DNA of 64,000 nucleotides from Novymonas esmeraldas. Lineage: Eukaryota > Euglenozoa > Kinetoplastea > Trypanosomatida > Trypanosomatidae. The stretch is from contig JAECZO010000021.1 in assembly GCA_019188245.1 (NCBI GenBank), positions 1 through 64,000 of the forward strand. Reading direction: 5' to 3'. Positions 38,824 to 48,680 of this stretch are shown in pieces (within the stretch, counting starts at the first letter, position 1; the number at the start of each line of letters is the position of its first letter). The translations under genes were made by a program, and so were the position numbers. The notes beneath the pieces were generated by a model. That model made no database searches. It was not told the origin of the DNA and saw only the letters and a program-made list of their open reading frames with translations.

Positions 38824-39934
38824 TGGCGGCGACAGTGCCACGCGCTGTCTCCTCGCTGCTTATCTCTTCTTTCTCTTCTGTTCCTCTCTCTCCTTCCACC
38901 ACCTCCTCCTCTCCGCGGAGTGCGGCACTCCCCACTCCTTCATCCTGTGCATGTGCATGTGTCGTCTGCGCCTCCCCTCCTCTCCCCTCTGTGCGCTTCG
39001 CTTCTTCTCTCGCGGTCCCTCCTTTGATGGCGCGGCAGCCCCAACGGTGCGCGCACTCGCACGCGCCGATGTGCGACGGACACGCGCTGAGGTGAGGTGG
39101 AGTGGGGGGGGAGGAGGGACGCCATCTTCTATCCAAGGTCGACCTCCTCCTCCTCCTTCTTCTCTCTCTTGCTCACTCTCACGCCTGCCCTCAGTGGTGC
39201 ACACCACTCCCATCCATCGCCAGCCCGCCGCTCCTCGCGTCCCTCGTAGACGTCGCCGCGCCGCAAGTGGAGGCGGACATACTTGCAGACACGTGCATGG
39301 ACCCCACAGTGATGGAGAGCTGTGGAGGGCGGAAGGGGTGTGTGTGTGGGGGGGAGGCAGAAGAGCGCCGGCGCACTCGCACACGTAGATGTGTGTGTGT
39401 GTGTGTGTGTGTGTGTGGATGCAAGTTGGCCCTGCTGCACATGGAAACAACAGCGTGTGCGACATGGTCGACGAGAGTCCATCACGTACACACACACCTC
39501 TCCCCTCCTCTCCCCTCCTCCTGTGCCGTGGCGTGTCTGCTTGGGTGGAACCGCCGGCTGGCGCGGCGGGTGCGCGATGCGGCCGCGGACGTCGCCTGGG
39601 TGTCAAGACCAGAGGCGGGGCAGTGGCCCCTCACGGCACGTGCTCTGTCAGTCGCCGCACTACCACTGCCTCGCATGGATGCTGTCTCTCGCTCGCGGCT
39701 GTGTCGTGGGGCAGCGTCGGCCGCACGATGACCCACTGTCTTCACACACACACACACAGTTACCTCTCCCGCTCTCTCTCTCTCCGTCTCTCTGCGGTCA
39801 TGCGCCACCACGACAGAGGCGCCAACACCACCCGCCGACTGACACACACACACACAGACACACAAACGCACACACAGACGCACACAGAGCTTCTTTGACG
39901 GTGTCGTGGGGGAGGCGCACTCGGGGCCGCTGCG
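38824..39934. other. Intergenic, phosphatase to coiled-coil gene
   Basis: No gene recognised. CT-rich sequence at 38850-38930, G-rich 39102-39115, (GT)n at 39391-39418, CA tracts at 39744-39760 and 39841-39890. The CA tract ends about 45 bases before the next ATG. Confidence 0.6.
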
Positions 39935-42007
39935 ATGGCGTCGCCGCAGTACTCGACGCCCTTCTCGCTCCACAGCTACCCGACGTACACGCCGCTCTCC
40001 GTGGCCCCGGTCAAGGGGCACGGGTCGCCAGCGCACAGCAGCGGTGGCACCGCCGCGGTGGATCATGCGGCGCACCCGCATCTCTCCTCCTTCTCCGTGT
40101 CGCGCAGCGGCACGGGATGGCCGGCGCCGGACGTCGGAGTCGTCTCGGCGGCGCTGCGCAGCGACGTGAGCGCGGCGGCGCCGCAGCCCACCCGCGTCAA
40201 CGCGTTGCTCTACGCACCACCCGTGGCTGTGACAACGGCCAGGACGCCAGCGGCGGCGGCGTCCACCACGGCCCACGCGTACTCGCACTTCAGCGACATA
40301 CACAATGTTCGCACCCTCACGTCGGCCGTGCCGTCAGTGCATCACGCACGTCGCGCCGGTCGCGCGGTGGCGGAGGCGGGGGCAGATGTCGTGGACGTCG
40401 AGTCAGACGTCGTCTCGGTGTCCGAGGCGGCGCCGAACTTGTGCGCCTTCCGCGACGAGTGCCACAACCTTCTCGCGCTGCTGCGCGCCTCCTCGCCGCA
40501 GCGCCACACCGCCGCCACGCCCTCCCCCGGGCCACGTCCGGGCTCCGCCGATGCTGCGCCGACGCCGGCGGTGGCGAGCCTGCTGCTGACACGACAGCTG
40601 CCACACGTGCCCACAACGCGCTCGTCGTCGGTGTCCGTGTCGCCGCCGCCGTCGTCGCACGTGCCGCTGCTGAACTCAGGAGCGGCGAGCGCATCGCCGG
40701 TGCCCACTGTCACGTACGCACAACTCATGCGAGAGATGGACGACCTCGCCGATCTGCTGGCCGATAGGGCGGAGGAGAGAGAGCAGACGCCGCGTGCTGC
40801 TGCGCTGCAACCCACGCGCCGCGACCTGCCGGAGCGGGCGGGTACACCGGAGAAGCTGCACCGCTCGACGCGGCGGACGTCGCCGTCGCCGCTCCTGGCG
40901 CCGAGCGCGGCGGAGCTGGTGCACGCTCCTGCAAGTCCGTTCTGGACGGCGCAGCTGCTGAAGTGGATCGTGTACCTCGTCGAGCGGCGGCAGTGCACGC
41001 TGCAGCGGCTGGAGACGTTCGAGGACGTCCGCGCGCCGGATCGCCGTGGGGCGTGCGCCGCGGACGGCGCGGACGGCGCTGAGGCGGCGGCTGAGCGCGT
41101 GCCGTCCGCGACACGGCTGACACATGGGCTGCTGCGGCTGCTGCGGTCGCTCGACCCGGCGACGAGCGACGTGAACGCGTGGACGGCGGCGCAGCAGCGG
41201 CACATGTGCACCCGCGCGGCGAACCTGTTAGCGGAGATGTGCGCCGCAGAGGAGCGAGTGATGGCGGATCTCCTGAACGACGCGGCTGCGGGAGCCACGC
41301 TGGAGCGCGAGGGCGCCGTGTCCGCACCGGCGGCGACGGTGCCCGAGTTGTACAGGCAGGACATGGCGGACACCATCGCTCTGCTCGAGCAGCTCTCGCA
41401 GGAGAACACAGCGCTGCGGCGGCAGCTCACCGAGGCGCACGCCAAGGCTGCGAAGCACCGCGAGAGCGCGAAGCGGGAGCGCGCCGCGAGGGCGGAGGTG
41501 GGCGAGCACGTCGACCGCCTCGTCGCGGAGAACAGCGCCCTCACGGCGGAGCTCCGCGAGGCGGAGGCGGGGCTGCGGCAGGCGGAGGCGCTGACGAGGC
41601 CCGTCCCGCAGGAGGAGGTGCTGCGCAACCAGCTGGAGCGCCAGACGCTGCACCTACGCGACACGCTGGCGGAGCTGAACGACGTGAGGGATGAGAGCGA
41701 TACGCTGCGGCGCACCGTCCTGCACCTGCGCGACACGCTGGTCCGACACCGCGCCGTGATCGACCTGCTGACGCGCCGCCGGCGGGAGCGCGAGCGCGCT
41801 GCGGCAGCGGTGGCGCGTCGCTCCGGCAGCTATCGCGGGCTGAGCCCGGGTCCCGAGAGCCCGCCGATGCAGCTGATCGAGGACATCCTCTCCGGCGCCT
41901 GCGACCCGCCGTCGTCCGCCTCGACGTCTGTTGCGCCGCAGATGGACCTCTCCGTCGACGCGGATGCGGTGCGCCAGCGCTCTTGCGACCAACTCGCGTC
42001 GCAGTGA
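39935..42007 (+). CDS. Coiled-coil protein of unknown function
   Basis: Protein of 690 residues. The N-terminal 270 residues are Ser/Thr/Ala/His-rich and probably disordered (MASPQYSTPFSLHSYPTY start). Residues about 150-170 and 265-285 contain short helices (AQLMREMDDLADLLADRAEE). A folded helical block (about 320-440; FWTAQLLKWIVYLVERRQ) precedes a long coiled coil at about 465-640 (IALLEQLSQENTALRRQL, LVAENSALTAELREAEAGL, LRDTLAELNDVRDESDTLR). A basic patch RRRRERER ends it. No catalytic motif is seen. This architecture is usual for cytoskeletal, basal-body or flagellar structural proteins in trypanosomatids, but no family is recognised. Confidence 0.85.
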   Translation: MASPQYSTPFSLHSYPTYTPLSVAPVKGHGSPAHSSGGTAAVDHAAHPHLSSFSVSRSGTGWPAPDVGVVSAALRSDVSAAAPQPTRVNALLYAPPVAVTTARTPAAAASTTAHAYSHFSDIHNVRTLTSAVPSVHHARRAGRAVAEAGADVVDVESDVVSVSEAAPNLCAFRDECHNLLALLRASSPQRHTAATPSPGPRPGSADAAPTPAVASLLLTRQLPHVPTTRSSSVSVSPPPSSHVPLLNSGAASASPVPTVTYAQLMREMDDLADLLADRAEEREQTPRAAALQPTRRDLPERAGTPEKLHRSTRRTSPSPLLAPSAAELVHAPASPFWTAQLLKWIVYLVERRQCTLQRLETFEDVRAPDRRGACAADGADGAEAAAERVPSATRLTHGLLRLLRSLDPATSDVNAWTAAQQRHMCTRAANLLAEMCAAEERVMADLLNDAAAGATLEREGAVSAPAATVPELYRQDMADTIALLEQLSQENTALRRQLTEAHAKAAKHRESAKRERAARAEVGEHVDRLVAENSALTAELREAEAGLRQAEALTRPVPQEEVLRNQLERQTLHLRDTLAELNDVRDESDTLRRTVLHLRDTLVRHRAVIDLLTRRRRERERAAAAVARRSGSYRGLSPGPESPPMQLIEDILSGACDPPSSASTSVAPQMDLSVDADAVRQRSCDQLASQ

Positions 42008-42625
42008 GGCTGCGCCACACTCGCGTCGCCTCTCTCCCTTCCCTTCCCCTCCTCTCGCCTCCCGGTGTGTCTCCATGTATGTGTACGTGTGTGTATCGCG
42101 TGTTTCATAGATGTGCTGCGTGTCGCACACACAAACACACCTCCTCTCTCCATCGGCTCTGGTGCTGCGCCCACCCTGTACGAGGGCCGTGTGCGAGCGC
42201 AAAGGACGGCGAGGCAGTGTCGTGCCTGCTCCCTACCGTGTATGTGTGTGTGTGTGTGTCCGCTTTCCTCGCCGCAGCTCTCTGCTGATGACGTTGGTGG
42301 CGGTGCACCGCAACTGCCTCCTCCACCGCCACCGACACGGACGCGAGCACCACCCTTTGACCGAGCACGTCGACACACACACACACACACACACAAACAA
42401 ATACACGCGTGTGGCGTCTAGCTCGCACTCTCTCACTCTTCATCTCCTCGTCTCTCTCTCACTCGCTCCACCTTCGTCTCCTCATGCGCGGGTTGGCTGG
42501 CGACGGTGCGTGCTAACGCCGCCGCACCGCATCTTATCGCACATCGTCGCGCCGCTACTTCACTTCCTCCTCCCTTCTCCTCCTCCTCCGCATCTGCAGT
42601 AGTGGAGTGCAGCGGCTGTCACGCG
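42008..42625. other. Intergenic, coiled-coil gene to unknown gene
   Basis: No gene recognised. (GT)n at 42240-42260 and (CA)n at 42374-42395, then CT-rich sequence. The acceptor at 42562-42599 is given separately. Confidence 0.6.
42562..42599 (+). promoter_or_regulatory. Putative spliced-leader acceptor deciding the start at 42626
   Basis: A C/T-rich tract of about 30 bases ends in CATCTGCAG with AG at 42598-42599. Open sequence in the same frame continues upstream to 42506, but this acceptor would remove it, leaving the ATG at 42626 as first start with a 26-base 5' UTR. Confidence 0.5.
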
Positions 42626-43423
42626 ATGCTGCGGTGTACCAGCGGCGTGTGGGGCCGCAGCTTCCGCATGAGCATCAAGTACCCCTCGCTCGTGGCGTAC
42701 AACAAGTTGCCGTGGGAGGTGGTGAACCACGACAGCACGCAGCTGCACATGCACCTCGCTCCGAACCTGGAGCAGCTTCTGACGCTCGCGGCAGTGACGA
42801 ACGTCCCCGGTTTGACGGTGGCGGCGCACCCCGACGTGCCCACGGAGGAGCGGCTGCGCGTGCTGCCGGGGATGGTGTACCTCGTGGGCGGCGCGGCCGC
42901 GCACGCGTGCCCGCCGGGCTTCACAGCCTACCCGGTGGCGGACACAGTGTCCTTGCAGTACTACGGCCGCATCCACCACCGTCTGGCGCCGATCAAGCAG
43001 GTGGACGTGTGCACGTCCGGCGATCTGCGGCTGCTCTGCCTCGCCGCGCACTTCAGCGCCGCACTGGTGGACACGACGACCGGCTCGTCCCTCCACCGCG
43101 CCGCCGCCGCCTCGCCGGACGGCGACTTCTCCCTCGTCTTCTTCTTCCGCCCCAACCGCCCCGCCAACGAGCTGACGCGGCCCTTCGAGCACCTTCATCA
43201 GCACCGCCCATCCCTCAAGAGCCTCGACGCCGTGGACGCCGGCGCGGGGACGTGGACGCCGGTGCTGCAGGTGCCGCGGCGGACGGCGGAGCGGGCGCGA
43301 CTCACGCCGGCGGCGCCGTACCGCCCGCCTCAGAGTTACTTGATGGGCCTCGCCGAGCGGCTCGGTGTGCGCCCGGGCGGCACCTTCGGCCGTCGCTCGT
43401 GCATGTGGGGAACGTGGTTCTGA
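42626..43423 (+). CDS. Unknown protein, possible mitochondrial targeting
   Basis: Protein of 265 residues from the ATG at 42626. I do not recognise a family. The N-terminus MLRCTSGVWGRSFRMSIKY is basic, free of acidic residues and hydroxylated, as in mitochondrial presequences. The body alternates hydrophobic strands and loops (LEQLLTLAAVTNVPGLTVAA, GDLRLLCLAAHFSAALVDTT, GDFSLVFFFRPNRP). The C-terminus is Arg/Pro-rich (PPQSYLMGLAERLGVRPGG) and ends in CMWGTWF. GC3-rich codon use and a clean upstream acceptor support a real gene. A mitochondrial RNA-processing or ribosome-associated factor is one possibility, but this is a guess from targeting alone. Confidence 0.8.
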   Translation: MLRCTSGVWGRSFRMSIKYPSLVAYNKLPWEVVNHDSTQLHMHLAPNLEQLLTLAAVTNVPGLTVAAHPDVPTEERLRVLPGMVYLVGGAAAHACPPGFTAYPVADTVSLQYYGRIHHRLAPIKQVDVCTSGDLRLLCLAAHFSAALVDTTTGSSLHRAAAASPDGDFSLVFFFRPNRPANELTRPFEHLHQHRPSLKSLDAVDAGAGTWTPVLQVPRRTAERARLTPAAPYRPPQSYLMGLAERLGVRPGGTFGRRSCMWGTWF

Positions 43424-44178
43424 CACCTCGTCGTCCCCCCCTTCCATCCCCATCCATCCCCATGCACTCGCATCGTCTCGCCGTCTCCGCCATCAAGCCG
43501 GTCACGCACCGCCTGTGTCTGTGTCTCGCTGTTTGTGTCTGTCTGTCTGTCTGTGTGGATCGTGATCTGAACTCGTCGCTCACGTCTGTCACGTGTTTTG
43601 TGGAGCGGCAGCGCCGCCGCCGCGGAGGTCGCACACCGGTGCAGTCGGCGACGGCGCGTGTGTGTGCGTGCTGATGCTCTACTTTTGCTGGTGAGATGCC
43701 AACCGTCGCCTTCACCGGGCTGTGGTGTGTCGCACACACACACACACACACACACAAAGGCGTGTCTCGGTGCTGATGATGATCTCCACCTCCGTCCCTC
43801 ATCCCTCCTCCTCCCCTCTCCCTCTCTCTCTCTCCTGCCTTCGCCGTCCCTCGCCCTCGGTGCGCGTGTTGGTGAACGATGGTCGCCGTCGCCAGTTGCT
43901 CGACACACGCGCGCGAGGACAGCGACGCCGCAGCGCACGAGTACGCCGCGCTTCGTTGTGCAGACGCGTGTGTTTCACACACACGTCTGCGTGTATCCCC
44001 ACTCTTGTTCTTCTTCCACTATACACATACACACACACACACACAATCATACTCATACACACATCGAGAGCAGAGAGTGAGAAGGTGTCTGTAGCATCCC
44101 CCCCCCTTGCCTCGCCTGTGTCTCTGTGCGCACCGCCGCTCTGACAGTGACGCCGCCACGGCCACCGACACGACTGCG
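43424..44178. other. Intergenic, unknown gene to zinc-finger gene
   Basis: No gene recognised. TGTC repeats at about 43535-43555, (CA)n at 43734-43757 and 44022-44045, a C/T block near 43795-43840 and a C8 run at 44098. AGs near 44070 and 44147 are possible acceptors. Confidence 0.6.
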
Positions 44179-47100
44179 ATGCTCTCCATGTTCAAAGACA
44201 AGAAGGGCTTCTCGGTGCTCTTCAACAGCGGCGGGGAGCAGCGCCCCGCAGCGGTGCCCGAGACATCGGCGCCGCGTCGACGCGCTGATCAGCTCCCCAC
44301 GCCGGCGGCGCGGCTGACCGGCCGCGACCTCGCGCAGTTCCAGTGCCAGCGGTGCTCCAAGCGGTTCTCCGCGCTGGAGGAGGAGGACGGCGGCGGCGGC
44401 AGCGCGGAGGCGGCTAGTCAGTGCCACCGCTGCGGCTACGCGACGTGTCCGCCATGCCGTGAGCCGGTGGCGGCCGGCGGTCCGGTGTGGGCGTGCTGCG
44501 TGTGCCACACCTCTCGCAAGTCTCTCATGTGGCTCCTGGAGAAGACACAGGCGGGGCCGCTGCTCGTGACGACGATCGTGGAGTACTGCGACCCGCGCGG
44601 GCAGCGGCTGATGCGGTCGATGTTCCGCTTCGCACTGCAGCAGTACCACGCCGTCACCCCGCGGCCTTCCGCCGTACTCGCCGAGCGCGCCGGCAGCGGG
44701 GCCGCCGGCTCACACTCGCGCCCCGCCTCGCAGACACCACCCGCGAGCCTCGTCTCCAAGGCGCGCACGAGCTCGCGCCTGTCCGGCGAGCGCGGCGGCG
44801 CGCGTCTCGCGCAGGTCTCGCAGAGCCACAGCAACGCACGGCGGCCGTCGCCGTACACACACCCCAAGCACGCGTCGCTGCTCCGCACGGCGCGGCGGTC
44901 CTCCTCCACGGCCGGCGGCGGCGCCGGGGCCGACGTGCGCGGCGTCGACAAGGAGAACGAAGTGGAGGTGCCGCGCCGCACCGGCGGGTCGGAGATGCTG
45001 CGCCGCACGGAGGAGGCCGTCCGCGTTGTGGAGTACTCTCCGGAGGCGGCGTGGCGTGTGCGAGGGGACGCCGAGGGCAGCGCTGCTGGAGCGGGCGAGC
45101 GAGCGCAGTCGCAGTCGCCGTGCGCCGTGGGAGACGCCGCCCACCGCACATCGCCGCTGCCGGAGGACCGCTGCGCCGCGGTCGCCGACGTCTACGGCGC
45201 CGGCACGCACCACGCGCACACGCGCGGAGACACGTCGCGCCACGTTGTCGCCACCACCGCCGCCGCGGCGGAGGTCGCGTCGCCGCACACGCGACCGAGC
45301 GGCCGGGCAGTGTTCCAACGTGAGGCGCTGCCTCTCCAGCACATCGGCCCGCACGCCGTCGACACCGCCGCTGCCGCTGCGGAGGCGGACACGAACGCTC
45401 CCGCGGTGGCGGCGGCGCCGTCATGCACCGCGAGCCCGCGAGGTCAGCCGTGCTGCCTGGGCCGCAGTCTCAGCCCGGCCTCCAGCGGCTCGGGCCGCAG
45501 CGCCAGCCCGGCGCCACGGTTCCCCACCTTCGGCCAGTTCCTGGACGACCACACCACCACCGGCGCCACGCAGATGTTCTTCCCTCGCGAGTCGGACGTG
45601 CTCGTGACCGTCTCGCCCGCCACAGACGAGGACAACTGCAGCGACGGCGGCGGCAACAGCGGCGCCGGCAGCAGCTGCGTCGTGGTGGAGCTCGGCGGCG
45701 GCGTGCGGCGCGGTGACCGACTCGCCGCCACCACAACCGGTGGCCACGGCAGGAGCGGACCGCGCACCCCGCGCGGTGTGCTGCCCCACACCCCGCCGTC
45801 GGCCAGCGGCCCCGGCGACTCGCCGTTCGCGCGCAGCAGCCGCCGCACAAGTGGCTGGGGTGACATCACGCCGACGCGGATGCTGGACATGTCGAGCGCA
45901 CGCGCCACACTGCAGCTCCGGGGCTCCAGCGGCCGCCGCACGACCACGACCACGCGAGGTAGTCTCCGCGAGATACATGCCCCGCATCTGTACGGCGGTG
46001 GTGGCGCGGCGGGCGGCTCACAGGTGCGTCGCAGCGGGCAGCAGCACGAGTCTGCGTTCATGAGTGAACTGCCCAGCCAGTTCAGCGCGCATGCGAGACC
46101 GGCGGACACGGCGCACGGTCAGCAGCGGCGCCAGCAGGTCGGGCTCGCCACGCGCACGGCCGGTCGCGCGCTGTGCGGCGACGGGCGGCAGCGCCTGGCG
46201 CGGCAGGACTCGCGCACGACGACGCCGCTGCAGCGCACCGCGTCGCGGGTGCAACACCTTCAGCGGGTGCCCTCCCGCACCGGTGTGCTGGCGCGCACCA
46301 ACTCGTCCACGGCGCAGCTCACACGCACCAACTCGTCCTCGTTCGCCGGCCGCCCCGGCTTCGCGCGGACGAACAGCAGCACGGCGCACACGCTCGACAG
46401 GGGGCCGCTGCGCCACCAGCACCCCACCCGCAACCTCACGGGGCGCGGACGTCTGCAGCGCACCGAGTCGTCGACTCTGGTGCGCAGCGGCTCTTCCTAC
46501 GGCGGGGTGACGTGCCACAGCCCCCGCGGTGCGGCGGCCGGGCTGGAGCGCACCTACTCCGGCTACGGCGGTGCGGCGTCGCTCCACGCGTCGCCGCTGA
46601 AGCGGCCGCTGCCGCCATCGACGGCGCTCCTCCGCACGGCCTCGGCATCGTCCTTCACCCGCTCCGCCACGGTGCACGCCGCCTTCACTCGCACAGTCTC
46701 CGCGGCGGTGGTCGGAGGCGCCGCGCCGCCCCGCCCTGTCGCAGGCGCCTTCGCGCGCACCGCCACGGGCACGCATCTCCCTCGCCGCGCCGGCGAGCAC
46801 GCCGGTGTCGCTCCGCGCGTCCCACCTCTGCCGCGGCCGCAGCCTGGAGCCGGAGCGCAGCCCAGCAGTGCGCGCCGTGCAGAGCACAACAGCCACCGCG
46901 TCGCTGGTGCCTCACCGCTGCGACGTGTGCCGACGCCGACGGCGCTCTCGCGCAGCGGCACTGCGCAGCGGAACTTCGAGCGGCAGGCGAGCCACGCGGG
47001 CCGCGAGCGCGTGTGGCAGTCCTCCGCCGGCGCCCGGCGAACGGTGGACCCGGCGCCGACGCTCGTTGGTGGGGCGCGGCGCAAGGTTGTCGGCGCAGCG

Positions 47101-47499
47101 CTGCACCGCACCTCCTCCTCCACCGCCACCCCCGCCCCCGTCGTGGCCACGCCGCGCACACCGCGGCCGTACCTCGTCACCAGCGTCTCGACAGCGGCCA
47201 CGGCGGCGGCCGTCGTCACGGGGACGGTCGCGCAGAGCGGCCGACGTCCGGTGCTCACGTCCGGCGCCAGCAGCCCGAAGTGCCGCAGCAGCATCGGGTC
47301 CCGGACCAGCGGTTGCACAACGCGCAACAGCAACGAGGACACCGACGCTGCGAGTGGCGCAGTGCGCGCGAGTGTGCAGCGGCGACGGCCCGCCACGGCG
47401 GCGCGGGAGAGGCCGCCTGCGCGTGCCGCCACGCCCAAGACGCGCGGGACCGCCGCGACAACCTTCGCTCGGCAGCAGAGCCGCCCGCATCTGCTGTGA
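44179..47499 (+). CDS. Large Rabphilin/FYVE_2-like zinc-finger protein with repeated phospho-site motifs
   Basis: Protein of 1106 residues from the ATG at 44179 (an in-frame ATG at 44107 would add 24 residues that look like UTR). Residues about 55-112 contain four CxxC pairs in FYVE-like order: CQRC, CHRC, CPPC and CCVC. The run WACCVCHTSRKSLMWLLEKT after the last pair resembles the Rab-binding zinc domain of Rabphilin-3/Slp (FYVE_2) more than a lipid-binding FYVE, since the RHHC motif is absent. A Rab effector role is therefore an inference. The remaining 950 residues are Ser/Ala/Arg/Gly-rich and disordered. Within residues about 670-985 lies an array of about 15 motifs of the form Phi-x-R-x-x-S/T (LARTNSS, FARTNSS, LQRTESS, LERTYSG, LLRTASA, FTRTVSA and others). 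No membrane segment is seen. Confidence 0.88.
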   Translation: MLSMFKDKKGFSVLFNSGGEQRPAAVPETSAPRRRADQLPTPAARLTGRDLAQFQCQRCSKRFSALEEEDGGGGSAEAASQCHRCGYATCPPCREPVAAGGPVWACCVCHTSRKSLMWLLEKTQAGPLLVTTIVEYCDPRGQRLMRSMFRFALQQYHAVTPRPSAVLAERAGSGAAGSHSRPASQTPPASLVSKARTSSRLSGERGGARLAQVSQSHSNARRPSPYTHPKHASLLRTARRSSSTAGGGAGADVRGVDKENEVEVPRRTGGSEMLRRTEEAVRVVEYSPEAAWRVRGDAEGSAAGAGERAQSQSPCAVGDAAHRTSPLPEDRCAAVADVYGAGTHHAHTRGDTSRHVVATTAAAAEVASPHTRPSGRAVFQREALPLQHIGPHAVDTAAAAAEADTNAPAVAAAPSCTASPRGQPCCLGRSLSPASSGSGRSASPAPRFPTFGQFLDDHTTTGATQMFFPRESDVLVTVSPATDEDNCSDGGGNSGAGSSCVVVELGGGVRRGDRLAATTTGGHGRSGPRTPRGVLPHTPPSASGPGDSPFARSSRRTSGWGDITPTRMLDMSSARATLQLRGSSGRRTTTTTRGSLREIHAPHLYGGGGAAGGSQVRRSGQQHESAFMSELPSQFSAHARPADTAHGQQRRQQVGLATRTAGRALCGDGRQRLARQDSRTTTPLQRTASRVQHLQRVPSRTGVLARTNSSTAQLTRTNSSSFAGRPGFARTNSSTAHTLDRGPLRHQHPTRNLTGRGRLQRTESSTLVRSGSSYGGVTCHSPRGAAAGLERTYSGYGGAASLHASPLKRPLPPSTALLRTASASSFTRSATVHAAFTRTVSAAVVGGAAPPRPVAGAFARTATGTHLPRRAGEHAGVAPRVPPLPRPQPGAGAQPSSARRAEHNSHRVAGASPLRRVPTPTALSRSGTAQRNFERQASHAGRERVWQSSAGARRTVDPAPTLVGGARRKVVGAALHRTSSSTATPAPVVATPRTPRPYLVTSVSTAATAAAVVTGTVAQSGRRPVLTSGASSPKCRSSIGSRTSGCTTRNSNEDTDAASGAVRASVQRRRPATAARERPPARAATPKTRGTAATTFARQQSRPHLL
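46190..47125 (+). repeat. Degenerate repeat region coding Phi-x-R-x-x-S/T motifs
   Basis: About 15 short, irregularly spaced copies of a hydrophobic-x-Arg-x-x-Ser/Thr motif, most with RT-x-S. The spacing ranges from about 10 to 40 residues, so it is not a simple tandem repeat; the motif itself is conserved. Confidence 0.75.
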
Positions 47500-47666
47500 G
47501 CAGGCGGCTCTCTCTCTCCTTTCACGCTAGATAGACGCTCCTTCTCCTCCGCTTCCTCTTCTCTTCGCGTGCATGCATGCGTGTGTGTGTTGTGTTGTGT
47601 TGTGTTGGCGTCGCGGCTCTACCACGGTTGGAGTCCTCCTCCGCGTGGTGGTGAGGAAGGTGCCTG

Positions 47667-47702
<36 letters not shown>

Positions 47703-48680
47703 GCGCACACACACACTCAGCGGTGGAGGAGCGGTGCACTCTCTCTCTCTCTTCTTTCTTTTCTTCTCTTCTTTTCTTCTTTTGTTTCGCTGCCGCACAA
47801 ACAGACGAACTTCCGGTGCACGTCGAGAGGTGCTCTGCGTGGCGGCGGACATCAGCGTTCAGCCCGAACTCAAGTCGCACACTCAAGTCTGACGCAGAGG
47901 TGGGTGAGGGGAGCAGACACGCTCCTGCTACGTGGGCGAGCGCCATCACCAACACCATCACCACCGCCACCATCTCGATGGTCGTGCGTCCCTCACGTGG
48001 ACGATCACTTCACGACTCTCCACGTCTCTCGCCGGTGCCGCAGCAGCCGTTTTTTTTGTTGTTTGTTGTTGTTTGTTGGCTCTTCTTCTCTTGTACGATT
48101 CCATCTAGACACACACACACACAGCTCCTCGATGCATGACACACTCGCACACAAACATACATACACACACTGGACAAGCGCCTCCTCTCTCTCTCTCTCA
48201 CATCACTGCACATGTGTGGTGTGTGTGTGTGTGTGTGTATTTGTGTCGCTGAGAACACTCGAGAGAGAAGCGTGTGGCAGCGCTGCCTGATCGCGGTGCT
48301 GAGATGGAGCGTGAGAGAGAGAGCCGCGGTAGTCAGCAGATCCGCGTAGTGTCGTCGCTGCCACCATGCGGTCCCTACACACGTACACACGTACACACGT
48401 ACACACACGCACACATGTCTCTCCCTGTACTACTCACCAACCGCTTCTTCCTCTCGCCCCCGCTCTCCTCCCTCTCCTTCGCAGACGTGGTGCGTCTCTC
48501 TCTTCTCTCCTCTCTCTCTCTCCGTTACAACTTGTGAGACGCACTCTCACGGATCGACACCTTCATCGGCAGATCTCCACTCCACATCCCACGCGTGACC
48601 CGCGCCTCCGTCACCACACACACACACACACACGCGGAGGTCTGACTTGCTGAGTAGGCGGGGGGGGGGGGCGAGCGCGC
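47500..48680. other. Intergenic, zinc-finger gene to EF-hand-like gene
   Basis: No gene recognised. (GT)n and TGTGT-type repeats at 47578-47606, (CA)n at 47669-47698 and 47706-47716, CT/T-rich 47738-47790, T8 at 48050, CA at 48110-48122, (GT)n at 48219-48240, CA at 48617-48633 and a G12-like run at 48660-48671, nine bases before the next ATG. Confidence 0.6.
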
